Assembly (NCBI RefSeq): GCF_026967475.1
Contig: NZ_CP114058.1
Location: forward strand, 4,216,001-4,280,000
Origin: Rouxiella chamberiensis
GTDB taxonomy: Bacteria; Pseudomonadota; Gammaproteobacteria; Enterobacterales; Enterobacteriaceae
Length of the DNA: 64,000 nucleotides
Direction: 5' to 3'
How positions within the stretch are numbered: the first letter of the stretch is position 1; each line of letters starts with the position of its first letter. Below, piece after piece: positions 17,459 through 30,315 of this stretch. A program made the position numbers and the translations under genes. The notes below the pieces were generated by a model. That model was not told the origin of the DNA and did not search any database. It worked only from the letters and a program-made list of their open reading frames with translations.

Positions 17459-20172
17459 ATGTTCAAAACATTGACCCAACGGCTCTTCGACGTCTTCAGC
17501 CGCACTCTGCCACGTCGCCTTGTTCATCGCTCGCCTATGCTGGAGAAACGCCCGTCCCGCCGCGAGCCACGAGGTGCCTCATTCTATTGTCGTGCACTGC
17601 CAGGCCTGCGCACGCGCCAGTGCCGATGATCTTTATACCCAATTCAACAGCCATTTCGAAGGGCTGACCGAGGCCGAAGCCGCAGCCATTCGTGAACGCG
17701 TCGGCGCAAATCAGACCGACGATCAACAACCTGCGCCGTGGTGGCAGCATTTGTGGATCTGCTATCGTAATCCGTTCAATCTGCTGCTGACGCTTCTTGC
17801 GGCGGTGTCCTATGCGACGGAAGATATGAAGGCGACGCTGGTTATCGGCAGCATGGTGGTGATTTCCACCCTGATGCGCTTTATTCAGGAAGCCCGTTCC
17901 AATAAAGCCGCCGACGCGCTGAAAGCCATGGTCAGCAATACCGCCACGGTGCTGCGAAGCGATGCACACAGCGGTCGTAGCGACAGCCTTGAGCTGGTTA
18001 TCAATCAACTGGTTCCCGGCGATATCGTCAAACTTTCCGCCGGTGACATGATCCCGGCCGATCTGCGTATTCTCTCGGCCAAGGATCTGTTTATCAGCCA
18101 GGCTGCGCTGACCGGTGAATCGCTGCCGGTCGAAAAGCAGGCGGTGAGCCGTATGCCGCTGGATTGCGATCCGCTCGAGCAGGACACGCTGTGCTTCATG
18201 GGCACCAATGTGATAAGCGGTACGGCGATGGCGATAGTGATTTCGACCGGTGCGCAGACCTGGTTCGGCCAACTCGCCGAACGGGTGATTCGTCAAGACG
18301 AGCAGCCCAACGCCTTTCAGCGCGGCATCAGTAAAGTCAGCTGGTTATTGATTCGTTTTATGATGGTGATGACGCCGGTCGTGTTGCTTATCAATGGCTA
18401 CACAAAAGGCGACTGGTGGGAGGCGGCGCTGTTTTCGCTGTCGGTGGCCGTAGGGCTTACCCCTGAGATGCTGCCGATGATCGTGACTTCCACGCTCGCA
18501 AAAGGCGCGGTAAAACTCTCGCATCAGAAAGTGATCGTCAAACATCTGGACGCGATTCAGAACTTCGGCGCGATGGACATTCTCTGCACCGATAAAACCG
18601 GCACGCTGACGCAGGATAAAATCATTCTCGAGCGTCATACCGATGTCCTCGGATCGCCGAGCGACGATGTACTGCATCTCGCGTGGCTGAACAGCCATTA
18701 TCAGACCGGCCTGAAAAATCTGCTCGACGTGGCGGTGCTCGAAAGCGCCGAAGCGCGATTGATGGAAGAGGGCAGGGATCCGTCCATCAAGATAGACGAG
18801 ATCCCGTTTGATTTCGAACGCCGTCGGATGTCGGTCGTGGTATCGGAGGGAGAGCATGAACATCGGTTGATCTGCAAGGGCGCTCTGGAAGAGATCCTGT
18901 CTATCTGCACCCAGGTACAGCTCGACAGGCAAACGGTGCCGCTGACCGCTGCGCTGCTGGCGCGCATTCGCGGCATTACCGACGAGCTCAATCAACAGGG
19001 GTTGCGCGTTGTCGCCGTGGCGCACAAAGTTATGCCGGCACGTGCGCCGGATTACGCGGTGCCCGATGAATCCAGTCTGATCCTCGCGGGTTATATCGCC
19101 TTTCTCGATCCACCGAAAGAGAGTACCGCGCCTGCCCTGAAAGCCTTGCAGAACAAAGGCGTGACGGTGAAAATCCTTACCGGCGACAATCCGCTGGTGG
19201 CGCGCAAGATTTGCACAGATGTGGGATTGGCGGTCGAGCGCATTGTGGTAGGTAGTGAAGTCGAAGTGTTGAACGACACAGAACCTGGCCGCGCTGGCAG
19301 CCACGACCAGCGTCTTTGCCAAGCTGGCACCGCTGCACAAAGAACGCATTGTACGTGTGCTGCGCGATCAGGGCCATGTCGTCGGTTTTATGGGCGACGG
19401 CATCAACGATGCACCTGCGCTGCGGGCGGCAGATATTGGCATTTCGGTAGATTCGGCGGTGGATATCGCCAAGGAAGCGGCCGATATCATCCTGCTTGAA
19501 AAGAGCCTGATGGTTCTGGAACAGGGCGTGACAGAAGGGCGTCGCACCTTTGCCAACATGCTGAAATACATAAAAATGACCGCCAGTTCAAACTTCGGCA
19601 ATGTGTTCAGCGTATTGGTGGCGAGCGCTTTCCTGCCTTTCCTGCCGATGCTGCCCCTGCATCTGCTGGTGCAGAATCTGATTTATGATGTCTCGCAGGT
19701 CGCCATTCCGTTTGATAACGTCGACGAGGAGCAGCTTGCCAAACCGCAGCGCTGGAACGCAGGTGACATCGGCCGTTTTATGGTGTTCTTTGGCCCTATC
19801 AGTTCCGTATTCGATATTTTGACGTTTTCGCTGATGTGGTGGGTTTTCAAGGCCAATACCACGGAAATGCAGACGTTGTTCCAGTCCGGCTGGTTTATTG
19901 AAGGCCTGCTGTCGCAAACGCTGATCGTGCATATGATCCGCACCCGCAAAGTGCCGTTTATTCAGAGCCGCGCCTCATGGCCGCTGTGCATCATGACGCT
20001 GCTGGTGGTAGTGACCGGCATTGGTCTGATTTTCTCGCCCGCCGCCGGATTCCTGCAGCTTCAGGCGTTGCCGCTCGGGTATTTCCCGTGGCTGATTCTG
20101 ATCCTCGCCGCCTACATGGTGCTGACGCAGGGCGTGAAAGGCTATTTTGTCCGTCGTTACGGCTGGCAGTGA
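17459..20172 (+). CDS. mgtA: Magnesium-importing P-type ATPase MgtA, two one-base frameshifts
   Basis: Start ATG 17459 with AAGG eight bases before gives [13 protein letters not shown]. The P-type motifs are present: TGESLPVEK, the phosphorylation site [19 protein letters not shown] and [17 protein letters not shown], ending VRRYGWQ as in E. coli. Two surplus C residues break the frame, one in CGTCCCGCC at 17556-17558 and one in GAACCTGG near 19284. Removing both gives 903 residues (898 in E. coli) with no other defect. It brings Mg2+ into the cytoplasm at low external magnesium and is preceded by a complete PhoP/mgtL leader. Confidence 0.93.
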
Positions 20173-20190
20173 TTCAGAAAGAGCGTATGA

Positions 20191-20214
20191 CGGCCTCCAG
20201 CACGGAGGCCGTTT
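20191..20214 (+). terminator. Intrinsic-type hairpin between mgtA and nucleoside hydrolase
   Basis: CGGCCTCC pairs with GGAGGCCG around a short loop, followed by TTT. It lies between two converging genes and may end mgtA transcription. The U-tract is short, so efficiency is doubtful. Confidence 0.5.
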
Positions 20215-20219
20215 CACGT

Positions 20220-21137
20220 TTACAGCCGCGCCAAACGTTCGGCCAGCATCTCGAGCAGGCGCGGATTATCGACCTCGGTTATCACGGTGATATTGGGTTG
20301 CTGCCCGAGCAGATGGCGCGGCTTGACGGCGACCAGCGTTTGCCCGCGATGGCGGTCGTCTTGGCAGCTTACGCTGATACGCCCTTCAACGCCGTTAAAC
20401 AGCGTGGGATCGATAAGCCACGCGATGACACAGGGATCATGCAGACAAGGATCGCCCGCGCCATAGCTGCGCATCATGGCTGCAGCGCTTTCCAGTAGCG
20501 GGCTTTTCTTTTGCAGATCATCAAGATAGGAGGCGGTGATTTTCGCCTGCATCGTGACATCAAGCCCCAGCATCACCTGCCTGATTCCGGCGCTCAGCAC
20601 CACATGGGCAGCCCAGGGATCGACATAAATATTGAATTCGGCAACCGGTGAGCTATTGCCCGGGCAGAATGCTGCGCCGCCCATAAACACCAGCTGTTTT
20701 ATCTTTGGCACAATCGTCGGATCTTTGACGATAGCCAGCGCGATATTGGTCATCGGACCTATCGGGCACAGCGTAATTTCACCGGGTGCAGTGTGAATGG
20801 CCTGAATAATATAATCCACGGCGTGTTCGGGTTGCAGCGCAAAATCCGCTTCCGGCAGGGTAACGTTACCTAAACCCTCAAAGCCGTGCACGGTCGAAAC
20901 ACGACCTTCGGCCTCAAGCATCGGACGGGCGCAACCGGCATACACAGGGATATCTTCGCGCTTCGCCAGCGCACAAATCCGCCGAGCATTACGGGCAGTG
21001 TGAGCCAGCGAAACATTGCCCGCCACCGTGGTGATTCCTACCAGTTCAATCTCCTGCGGCGAAGCCAGCGCCAGCAGAATGGCGATGGCGTCATCGACGC
21101 CCGGATCGCAGTCGAGAATAATTTTATGTCGTGCCAT
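20220..21137 (-). CDS. Inosine/uridine-preferring nucleoside hydrolase
   Basis: 305 residues with the calcium-binding DCDPGVDDA motif at residues 9-17, MGGAAFCPGN, EFNIYVDPWAA and the late HDP (LHDPCVIAWL). It hydrolyses ribonucleosides to base and ribose in the cytoplasm. Length and motifs fit RihA/RihB/RihC; I cannot assign which, so no symbol is given. It stands alone between mgtA and the unknown pair at 21270-23018. Confidence 0.9.
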   Translation of the reverse strand: MARHKIILDCDPGVDDAIAILLALASPQEIELVGITTVAGNVSLAHTARNARRICALAKREDIPVYAGCARPMLEAEGRVSTVHGFEGLGNVTLPEADFALQPEHAVDYIIQAIHTAPGEITLCPIGPMTNIALAIVKDPTIVPKIKQLVFMGGAAFCPGNSSPVAEFNIYVDPWAAHVVLSAGIRQVMLGLDVTMQAKITASYLDDLQKKSPLLESAAAMMRSYGAGDPCLHDPCVIAWLIDPTLFNGVEGRISVSCQDDRHRGQTLVAVKPRHLLGQQPNITVITEVDNPRLLEMLAERLARL

Positions 21138-21269
21138 AGGTCACCTTGCGAACGTGGAGGCGCGTTTTTGCCGCCATAAGGGCTATAAAATTAGCCGCCT
21201 TGCTTCGCGTGTGCAATGCGTTTTGTGCGTGTCTTCGCGCAGGCGTGAGCCGGTGCAGACTCAACGCGG

Positions 21270-22302
21270 TTAAACATAGGCAAAGCGTTTGACGACGGTG
21301 AATTGGCCGAAGTCTCTTTCACTCTTCAGATAGGCATCTTGCATTTCACTGTCGGAGTCCGACGTGTCGTCGCGTTTCTGCCCGATATCCGTGAAGCGGC
21401 GAGTTTACGTTGCGATGAAACACGGGGCGCGCCAGCGGTTCGGGATCTTTCATTAACGGCGCTTTCAGAGTGATTTCGAAAAAGCTTTCTACGGGATCAT
21501 ACTGCAAACCCGGCGGGTGCCTGAGAGAGGCTTCCCGAACGATATCCTTCACTTTGAAATCAATCACCACGTTGTCAGTGTTCACATGGGCATGCTTCAA
21601 CGCCCTGTACATTTGATCGAGGGTGTCGTCGATATTGAGTTTGCACGCTTTGGAAAACTCGAGTGCGTTTTCGACCAGCGTTTTGTAGTGGTGCGTATTT
21701 TGGTCGGTACGAAGGGTCGTGTGGGTGAAAAGGTTAATCTTGGGCTCGACGATGACCGCGTTTTTATCGTGATGAATAATAACGTTGTTGGCGCTCATCA
21801 ATTTGCAGCGTTGTTCCGGCGTGGTCAGGCTCTGATATTTCCTGGTGTTGGCGAGAAATCGGTAGCGTTGTTCCAGCTTGGAATTGGTGTTGATGAAAAT
21901 CACTTCCGGCTCGGGCGTGCGGACAGCAGGAGGTTTCTCGGCAGAGGTAGCTTGCTGCGACACGGCGCGAGGCAAAGGTGCGTCGTAGAATGGGCCAAAG
22001 CGGTTCTGCACAAGATGCAAGGGTGCCTGGCTCATCAGCTTGTCGATCACGGCATTCAGTTTTTTATCCTGATGATCGAAGTTGAGCTTTAAGTGATCGC
22101 GAAGATCGCTCAGTTTGGCGAGAGAGATAGGATCGTATTCAATGGATTTCTTCAACCCGAGCATGCCTAAAAAGCTGTGGGGTTTATTTTTGGAAAGCGT
22201 GATGTTTTTTATGTAGTTAGCGATGTCTTTTCTGGACTGCGTGGTCATCGCCTTGTCGAACAACATATTGGTATGTGTCAGCGCCCTGCTTATCAATGTC
22301 AT
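21270..22302 (-). CDS. Unrecognised protein, paralogue of the next gene upstream, one-base frameshift
   Basis: I do not recognise this family. ATG at 22302 follows AAAGGGAAAGACC. The clean frame runs 318 residues, but one surplus base near 21399-21405 appears to cut off the natural end; in the next frame the coding pattern continues as DDTSDSDSEMQ ... QFTVVKRFAYV to a stop at 21270, giving 343 residues. The first 90 residues, rich in Lys, Asn and short helices, align with those of the gene at 22404 (both MT-x2-L then R-x-I-x3-I-x-NI). No signal peptide or membrane segment. Base composition is lower in GC than its flanks. A secreted effector is a guess only. Confidence 0.6.
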
Positions 22303-22403
22303 GGTCTTTCCCTTTTAGCCTTCCTGGAACTTGCGATCCTAGAAGGTATTTTCTGAATAAACTCTCGAAAAACGATGATTTCAGAACGTCGTCGACACGC
22401 GTC

Positions 22404-23018
22404 TCATTCTTCTTGCACGACGCTCTCCAGCGAGATTTTGCTGCAATCCTTAATGACTTCCTGCGCGAAATTTTCGGTAATGGGGGTCAAGGTGTCGGCG
22501 GGCGACTCGGCGACGCCGAGTGTGTCATAGAAGGTTGAAATGGCCGGACGACCCGCACAGTCGGGATCATGAGTTTGGTAAACATCGGCCCGCGTCTGTA
22601 TTTGATTTTTTTCTTTCAACGAGGAGGAGGATGAGGGCAGCGTCATCTTTTGATTAAGCGGGTCGATATTAAATTTTCTTAAAAATTCGTACATCGTAGC
22701 GGTATCGATGTGACGGGAATTCTTGAGTGAATGCGGTCTGCCCTGGCTATTCTCGACAATCGCCTTGTCGATCAGCTTCATTTTTCGATTACTGAAAAAA
22801 TTGGGGCCGAATTTAAGTTTCAGCAAATCGTCGACGGTCTTGTCATGGCTGACAAAGTCATTTCTTCTTCGGCTTCTAAAGAACAGACAGCCGCCCCTGT
22901 TTTTAACCTCACTGATATTATTGATGAATTTCTTGATGTTTCGGGTTGAGGGATTGCGGTCGACCTGCTTTAAAAGCGCCGTCGAGCGAACGGATAAACC
23001 TGCCGTGAGCGGAGTCAT
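22404..23018 (-). CDS. Unrecognised protein, first of a paralogous pair
   Basis: 204 residues from ATG 23018, with AAGG eight bases upstream; a GTG at 23027 is also in frame. I do not recognise it. The N-terminal part (MTPLTAGLSVRSTALL, RNIKKFINNIS, KLIDKAIVENSQG) aligns with the gene at 21270-22302; the C-terminal part is unrelated and Ser/Thr-rich (PSSSSSLKEKN). Both genes are on the same strand with about 100 bp between, so probably one transcript. Neither belongs to the conserved enterobacterial order around alx, suggesting acquired DNA. Confidence 0.6.
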   Translation of the reverse strand: MTPLTAGLSVRSTALLKQVDRNPSTRNIKKFINNISEVKNRGGCLFFRSRRRNDFVSHDKTVDDLLKLKFGPNFFSNRKMKLIDKAIVENSQGRPHSLKNSRHIDTATMYEFLRKFNIDPLNQKMTLPSSSSSLKEKNQIQTRADVYQTHDPDCAGRPAISTFYDTLGVAESPADTLTPITENFAQEVIKDCSKISLESVVQEE

Positions 23019-23163
23019 TGAATGCACCTTTCATCAATAGAGGGCCAACCCGCAGGCTATGCGAAATCGCTACACAATACTCTCAGGAAACGATGCTTTT
23101 GATATGGCGGGGCGAAGTTAAACGGGGAGAAAGCGCGGGCGCACCGGAGCGCGCCCGCGGTTA

Positions 23164-24129
23164 TCAGGACTGTGCCTTGTCGTTACGGTAATTAACCCAG
23201 GCATTGATAATCAGCGTCAGGGCCAGAATAGTGGCGACAACGCCCAGTGAGATGCCGACCGGAATATGCACCACATCGAGCAGCAGCATTTTCGCGCCGA
23301 TAAAAATCAGGATGATAGCCAGACCGTATTTCAGCATCGAGAAGCGTTCCGCGACGTTCGCCAGCAGGAAATACATCGCACGCAGGCCGAGAATCGCGAA
23401 CAGGTTTGAAGTCAGCACGATAAACGGATCGGTGGTGACGGCAAAGATGGCCGGAATACTGTCGACGGCAAAAATCACGTCGCTCAACTCGACCATAATC
23501 AACACCAGCAGCAGCGGTGTGGCGTAAAGCAGCCCGTTGCGACGCACGAAGAATTTCTCGCCCGACAGCTCGTCCGTCATGCGTAGATGGCCGCGCAGCC
23601 AGCGAACAATCGGTTTATCGCCGACCGCCGCATCATCTTCTTTGGCCAGCGCCATCTTGATACCGGTGAACAGCAGGAATGCGCCGAACAGATAGAGGAT
23701 CCAGCTAAACTCCGCCACCAGCCAGCTGCCTGCGAAAATCATGCCGGTACGCAGCACAATGGCACCCAATACGCCGTAAACCAGTACGCGGCGCTGCAAG
23801 CTGGCAGGCACGGCGAAATAGCTGAACAGCATCAGCCAGACGAAGACGTTATCCACCGCCAGCGCCTTTTCAATCAGATAGCCGGTCAGGAAGGCCAGCG
23901 CCTGCTTGTCGGCCACCTCGCGACCGAATTCGCCGTTGAGATACCACCAGAAACCCGCGTTAAACAGCAGGGAAAGACCCACCCAGAGCAGCGACCACAG
24001 CGCGGCGCTCTTCATGGTCATCGATTGTGAACCCTTGCGACCCTGCAACAGCATATCGACTGCCAGCATAATCACCACGACCAGCGCGAAGATGCCCCAC
24101 AACAGCGGACTTCCTACGGAATTTTCCAT
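23164..24129 (-). CDS. alx: TerC-family membrane protein Alx
   Basis: 321 residues from MENSVGSP at 24129, about nine membrane segments. Conserved TerC acidic residues are visible in [12 protein letters not shown] and [16 protein letters not shown]. Alx is a manganese exporter in E. coli, induced by alkaline pH and Mn2+ through its leader. Here a complete yybP-ykoY element lies directly upstream. The neighbour order with ygjR, ygjP, rlmG and fadH matches E. coli. Confidence 0.93.
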   Translation of the reverse strand: MENSVGSPLLWGIFALVVVIMLAVDMLLQGRKGSQSMTMKSAALWSLLWVGLSLLFNAGFWWYLNGEFGREVADKQALAFLTGYLIEKALAVDNVFVWLMLFSYFAVPASLQRRVLVYGVLGAIVLRTGMIFAGSWLVAEFSWILYLFGAFLLFTGIKMALAKEDDAAVGDKPIVRWLRGHLRMTDELSGEKFFVRRNGLLYATPLLLVLIMVELSDVIFAVDSIPAIFAVTTDPFIVLTSNLFAILGLRAMYFLLANVAERFSMLKYGLAIILIFIGAKMLLLDVVHIPVGISLGVVATILALTLIINAWVNYRNDKAQS

Positions 24130-24149
24130 TATCCAATCCTCGAAAAAGT

Positions 24150-24328
24150 AAAAAAAACGGCCAACGTCAGAAGACGTCAGCCGCTCTTTATCGAATTTCG
24201 AGCCAACCTTGCCTTCCGGCAAGGTCTCACTTACAACTGAAACAACAGGCTATTTCAGTCGCCCGGTCACCGGGTGAGATGACTCACCGTATTGACGATT
24301 AACCGGCAGGAAGTTACTCCCCTTTGCT
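24150..24328 (-). ncRNA. yybP-ykoY manganese riboswitch (PRE element) of alx
   Basis: Reading the minus strand, the leader begins AAAGGGGAGTAAC (24328 downward) and contains GAGACCTTGCC pairing with GGCAAGGT, the two conserved parts of the yybP-ykoY aptamer. The aptamer is followed by GCGGCTGACGTC-TTCT-GACGTTGGCCG (24183-24158) and a run of eight U (24157-24150), a strong terminator 20 bases before the alx start. Mn2+ binding should prevent this hairpin and let alx be made. E. coli alx has the same class of leader. Confidence 0.92.
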
Positions 24329-24334
24329 CGTTAA

Positions 24335-24363
24335 AAAATAATTCAAAGTATTTCAGGCGTCAA
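24335..24363 (-). promoter_or_regulatory. Promoter of the alx riboswitch
   Basis: On the minus strand TTGACG (24363-24358) and TATTTT (24340-24335) are separated by exactly 17 bases. The -10 ends seven bases before the conserved start of the riboswitch, so the transcript would begin at the aptamer. Confidence 0.65.
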
Positions 24364-24385
24364 GAATCTTGACACATTTAGACAA

Positions 24386-25132
24386 TTATCCTGCCAGCGC
24401 GCGCTGTTTGCCGAGCGAGTCGACGAACGCCAGCAACAATCCCTGGCTCAGCGGCGTTTCGCCGATGTTTTGCAGCTTGCCCAGATAATCGACGTGGTCA
24501 TCGCTTGCCTGCTGGTCGAGCCACGGCAGATAGGTTTTCATGATTGCCGCGCTGAATTCGGGATGAAACTGGGTACTGACCGCGTTGGGACCATAACGCA
24601 GGATCTGGTGCGGATCGTGGGCCGATTTTGCCAGCACGGTGGCGCAGGCGGGGGCTTGCAGCACGGTTTGCAGATGAATCAGGTTGGCATTGAAACGCGC
24701 AGGCAGACCCGAAACCCAAGGGTCGTGCGCCGCAGCGGGCAGCAGTTCAATCTCTTCGGTACCGACTTCAATGCCCTGCGGATGATAACCGACCTCGCCG
24801 CCGAGCGCGTAAGCCATCAGCTGGTGGCCGTAGCAGGCGCCCAGCATCGGCAGATCAAGCAGCATCGCCTGCCGGATCCAGTCGGCGGCATATTCGCTCC
24901 ACTCGAGATGTTCCGTCACCATGCTACGCGAACCGGTAATTACCGCACCGGCGTAGTGATGCGGAGGAAGCGGGCGCTCACCGGCCTGCAAATCAATGAC
25001 GATGACCTGCTGACTGTCGATATTTCCCTGACGAATAAACATCTGCGGAAAATTGCCGTGCAACGCGCGAATAGGCTCGGGTGCCTGTCCGGTTTGAAGA
25101 ATTAGCAGCGGTTTCAGGTCGGATTGATTCAT
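24386..25132 (-). CDS. Class I glutamine amidotransferase-like protein
   Basis: 248 residues from MNQSDLKP at 25132 (AAGGAGTC site). The triad is visible: nucleophile Cys in GACYGHQL, and His and Glu in FHPEFS. The family includes stand-alone GuaA-like amidotransferases that hydrolyse glutamine or a gamma-glutamyl compound; the true substrate is unclear. It lies between alx and ygjR, where E. coli has no such gene that I recall. Confidence 0.85.
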   Translation of the reverse strand: MNQSDLKPLLILQTGQAPEPIRALHGNFPQMFIRQGNIDSQQVIVIDLQAGERPLPPHHYAGAVITGSRSMVTEHLEWSEYAADWIRQAMLLDLPMLGACYGHQLMAYALGGEVGYHPQGIEVGTEEIELLPAAAHDPWVSGLPARFNANLIHLQTVLQAPACATVLAKSAHDPHQILRYGPNAVSTQFHPEFSAAIMKTYLPWLDQQASDDHVDYLGKLQNIGETPLSQGLLLAFVDSLGKQRALAG

Positions 25133-25190
25133 GCTGACTCCTTGAATAAGTTTAGCCACAGGCTGGCGATCGGCAGGCAAAGTCTGCCGA

Positions 25191-26183
25191 CTAGTTATCC
25201 GCCGGGAAAATGACGCCGGTTTGACGACGAATCTCTGTCAATAACTGCGCGGTGATGCGTGACACTTCAAGACCGGGATGGTTATAAAACTGACTGCTGA
25301 CCAGCGTAGCGAAGGTGTCGGCCTCATAAAGCATGGTATTGATGTGCTGCGGTTGTGTGAGCTCGAGTTTCTGTCCGCCGCGTGGAATGTAGTTCAGGCC
25401 CTGACACTCCGAGAGTTTTTCGATAAGCAGTGTACCGCTTTCGCCCTGAATTTCGCTGTCGAGCCAGCTGTCGCTGACTTTGGAGTGGTTAATGACAACG
25501 TCGAAATCGCCGTAAAGGTGATCCCGGTAGCCCAGCACGACCGTGCCCTGTGCATCCACGCCGCTGTCGAGCAGCGTTGCGCCGGCACTCACCGTGTCGG
25601 GTTCGCCAAACAGTGCGACGCTGCTGGCGAGGCAATAATAGCCGATATCCATAATCGAGCCGTTGGAAAAGGCCGGATTGAAGGTGTTCGGGTTTTCGCC
25701 GTCCAGATAGCGTTGATAACGCGAAGAATACTGGCAGTAATTCAGCACGGCCTTACGCAAGGGGCCCATTCGCCCAAGGGTACTTTTCACATGCAGGAAA
25801 TTGGGCAGATAGGCGGTTTTGAAGGCTTCGAACAGCACTACCTGATTGTCGGTCGCGCAGGCAATCATGCGCTCCGCTTCTTCAAGATTGGAGGCCAGCG
25901 GTTTCTCGCAGATGACGTGTTTTTTATGGTTGAGAAACAGCAGGGTTTGTTCGCAGTGCAGTGAATTCGGGCTGGCGATGTATACCGCGTCTATCGCGTC
26001 GGAGGCCGCCAGCGCCTCAAGGGAATCAAAATAGTGTTCGACAGGGTATTCATGACCGAGTGCCTTGGCATTTTCCAGCGTGCGAGAATAGATAGCCGTC
26101 AGCTTGAGTTTGCCACTTTCATGTGCGGCATTGATGAAGCTTTGCGTTATCCAGTTAGTGCCCACTACGGCAAAGCGAATCAT
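25191..26183 (-). CDS. ygjR: Gfo/Idh/MocA-family oxidoreductase YgjR
   Basis: 330 residues with an N-terminal Rossmann fold (RFAVVGTNWITQSF) and the family motif CEKPLASNLEEA near residue 95. It resembles E. coli YgjR, and it has the same neighbours (ygjP, rlmG, alx). A sugar or polyol dehydrogenase is expected; the substrate is unknown. Confidence 0.88.
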   Translation of the reverse strand: MIRFAVVGTNWITQSFINAAHESGKLKLTAIYSRTLENAKALGHEYPVEHYFDSLEALAASDAIDAVYIASPNSLHCEQTLLFLNHKKHVICEKPLASNLEEAERMIACATDNQVVLFEAFKTAYLPNFLHVKSTLGRMGPLRKAVLNYCQYSSRYQRYLDGENPNTFNPAFSNGSIMDIGYYCLASSVALFGEPDTVSAGATLLDSGVDAQGTVVLGYRDHLYGDFDVVINHSKVSDSWLDSEIQGESGTLLIEKLSECQGLNYIPRGGQKLELTQPQHINTMLYEADTFATLVSSQFYNHPGLEVSRITAQLLTEIRRQTGVIFPADN

Positions 26184-26265
26184 GGTCTACTCCCTATTAA
26201 ATTCTGAAGAATTCATGAAAAAATCATGAGAAAGATGTGAGGTAATCATGATGAAGATCTGATTA

Positions 26266-26772
26266 TCAGACATAGAGTTTGCCGAATAAATCAAGATGCG
26301 TCAGATACATGCGGGTATCGAACTCAAGTTGATGATAATCGGGCGCCATATGACAGCACAGGCTGTAAAAGGCTTTGTTATGTTCTTTTTCCTTAATATG
26401 CGCGAGCTCGTGAACCACGATCATTTTCAGGAATGCCTCGGGCGCGGTTTTAAATACCGTCGCGACGCGGATTTCCGCCTTGGCCTTGAGCTTGCCACCC
26501 TGAATGCGCGAAATGGCCGTATGCAGCCCGAGCGCGTGACGCATGACGTGAATCTTGTTGTCGTAGGCCACTTTGCTTAGCGGTGACGAGCTGCGCAGAT
26601 ATTGGTTCTTCAACTCGAGCGTATACTGATACAGCGCTTTGTCATTGGTGAGTTCATGCGGGGCGGGGTAACGGCCGAGCAGCACGCTACCCAGGCGCTT
26701 TTCTTCAATCAGCCTATGCACCTGAGCCTGTAGATGTTCCGGATATCCTTGCAGATAGGTCAATTCTGGCAT
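26266..26772 (-). CDS. ygjP: M48/SprT-like metal-dependent hydrolase YgjP
   Basis: 168 residues close to E. coli YgjP (TYLQGYPEHLQAQV, YDNKIHVMRHALGLHTA). The zinc motif HELAH is at IVVHELAHIKEKEHNK. A metallopeptidase-type fold, function unknown. Divergent from rlmG as in E. coli. Confidence 0.9.
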   Translation of the reverse strand: MPELTYLQGYPEHLQAQVHRLIEEKRLGSVLLGRYPAPHELTNDKALYQYTLELKNQYLRSSSPLSKVAYDNKIHVMRHALGLHTAISRIQGGKLKAKAEIRVATVFKTAPEAFLKMIVVHELAHIKEKEHNKAFYSLCCHMAPDYHQLEFDTRMYLTHLDLFGKLYV

Positions 26773-26943
26773 AACTGTTTGCTTTGGCTCTCTTTAATGA
26801 AGTGAAAACCCGAACGCTATCCGCCTGTGAATGACCCGCGGGCAGCAAGGGGAGACAGATAATCCCTTTTTAACTGAAAAAACATTTTACTGATAGCGCA
26901 ATTTAAGGGATAAACAGCGCAAATTGTAATTTGAGGAGGGCCA

Positions 26944-28092
26944 ATGAGCCATTTTGAACTGGGTACACTGCAACTTGAGCTGGAACGTTATCCGCTACAG
27001 GAAGAGTCCACGACGCTGCAGGCGTGGGAAGCAGCCGACGAATACTTGCTGCAAACCCTGACCACCGACACACTCAATGGCCGTCCCGTGCTGATCTTCA
27101 ACGACGCGTTTGGGGCACTGACCTGTGCGCTGCACGCCTTCTCGCCGGTCAATGTCAGCGACTCTTTCATGAGTCAGCTGGCGGCGCGCTACAACCTGCG
27201 TCTAAACAATCTCGATGATTCGCTGGTGACCACCCAGAGCAGCCTTGATCCTCTGCCGCAGGCACCGGGTCTGGTGATTATCAAGGTGCCGAAGACGCTG
27301 GCGCTGCTTGAGCAGCAACTGCGTGCGCTGCGTGAAGTCGTGACGCCGGACACCCAGATTATCGCGGGTGGCAAGGCACGCGACATCCACACCTCGACGC
27401 TGCAACTGTTCGAGAAAATTCTCGGCACCACGCGCACCAGTCTGGCGTGGAAGAAGGCGCGTCTGATCCATTGTCAGCCCGAGAAAGACATGCAGCCAGC
27501 CGAGCCGGTCACCACCGAATGGGCGCTGGATGACAGCGAGCTGCGCATTACCAACCATGCCAACGTGTTCTCGCGTACGGGGCTGGATATCGGCGCGCGC
27601 TTCTTTATGCAGCATCTGCCGGAAGGAATCGAAGGGCGCATCGCCGACCTCGGCTGCGGCAACGGCGTGATAGGCATTACCGCCCTGGCGCTGAATCCCG
27701 ATGCCGACATGCTGTTCGTCGACGAGTCTTACATGGCGGTGGAATCGAGCCGTGCCAATGTGGCGAACAATCTGCCGCAGGATCTGGCGCGCTGCGAGTT
27801 TGAAGTGAACAACATGCTGGCCGGCGTGGAGCGTGAATCGCTGCATGCGGTGCTGTGCAATCCGCCTTTCCATCAGGGCACCGTCATCAGCGACGATACC
27901 GCATGGCGCATGTTCTGCGACGCCAAGCGCTGCCTGCAACCGGGCGGCGAGCTGCGAATTGTGGGTAACCGACATCTGGATTACTACCAGAAACTGCGCC
28001 GTCTGTTCGGCAACTGCACCACGCTCGCGACCAACCAGAAATTCGTTGTTCTGCGCGCGGTGAAAACCAGTGCCGGACTCAACAGCTTTTAA
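26944..28092 (+). CDS. rlmG: 23S rRNA m2G1835 methyltransferase RlmG
   Basis: 382 residues with a degenerate N-terminal methyltransferase domain and an active C-terminal one: SAM motif [10 protein letters not shown] near residue 237 and catalytic NPPFHQG near residue 308. It makes N2-methylguanosine 1835 in 23S rRNA from SAM. A GAGG site precedes the ATG. Convergent with fadH with three bases between stops. Confidence 0.95.
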   Translation: MSHFELGTLQLELERYPLQEESTTLQAWEAADEYLLQTLTTDTLNGRPVLIFNDAFGALTCALHAFSPVNVSDSFMSQLAARYNLRLNNLDDSLVTTQSSLDPLPQAPGLVIIKVPKTLALLEQQLRALREVVTPDTQIIAGGKARDIHTSTLQLFEKILGTTRTSLAWKKARLIHCQPEKDMQPAEPVTTEWALDDSELRITNHANVFSRTGLDIGARFFMQHLPEGIEGRIADLGCGNGVIGITALALNPDADMLFVDESYMAVESSRANVANNLPQDLARCEFEVNNMLAGVERESLHAVLCNPPFHQGTVISDDTAWRMFCDAKRCLQPGGELRIVGNRHLDYYQKLRRLFGNCTTLATNQKFVVLRAVKTSAGLNSF

Positions 28093-28095
28093 GTC

Positions 28096-30243
<2,148 letters not shown>

Positions 30244-30315
30244 TCAAGAATTATTATGAAGCAGGGGACTGCACCTGTTGAGAGCAGGGGGCTTCAACAG
30301 GCGCAGAAGGGGAGA

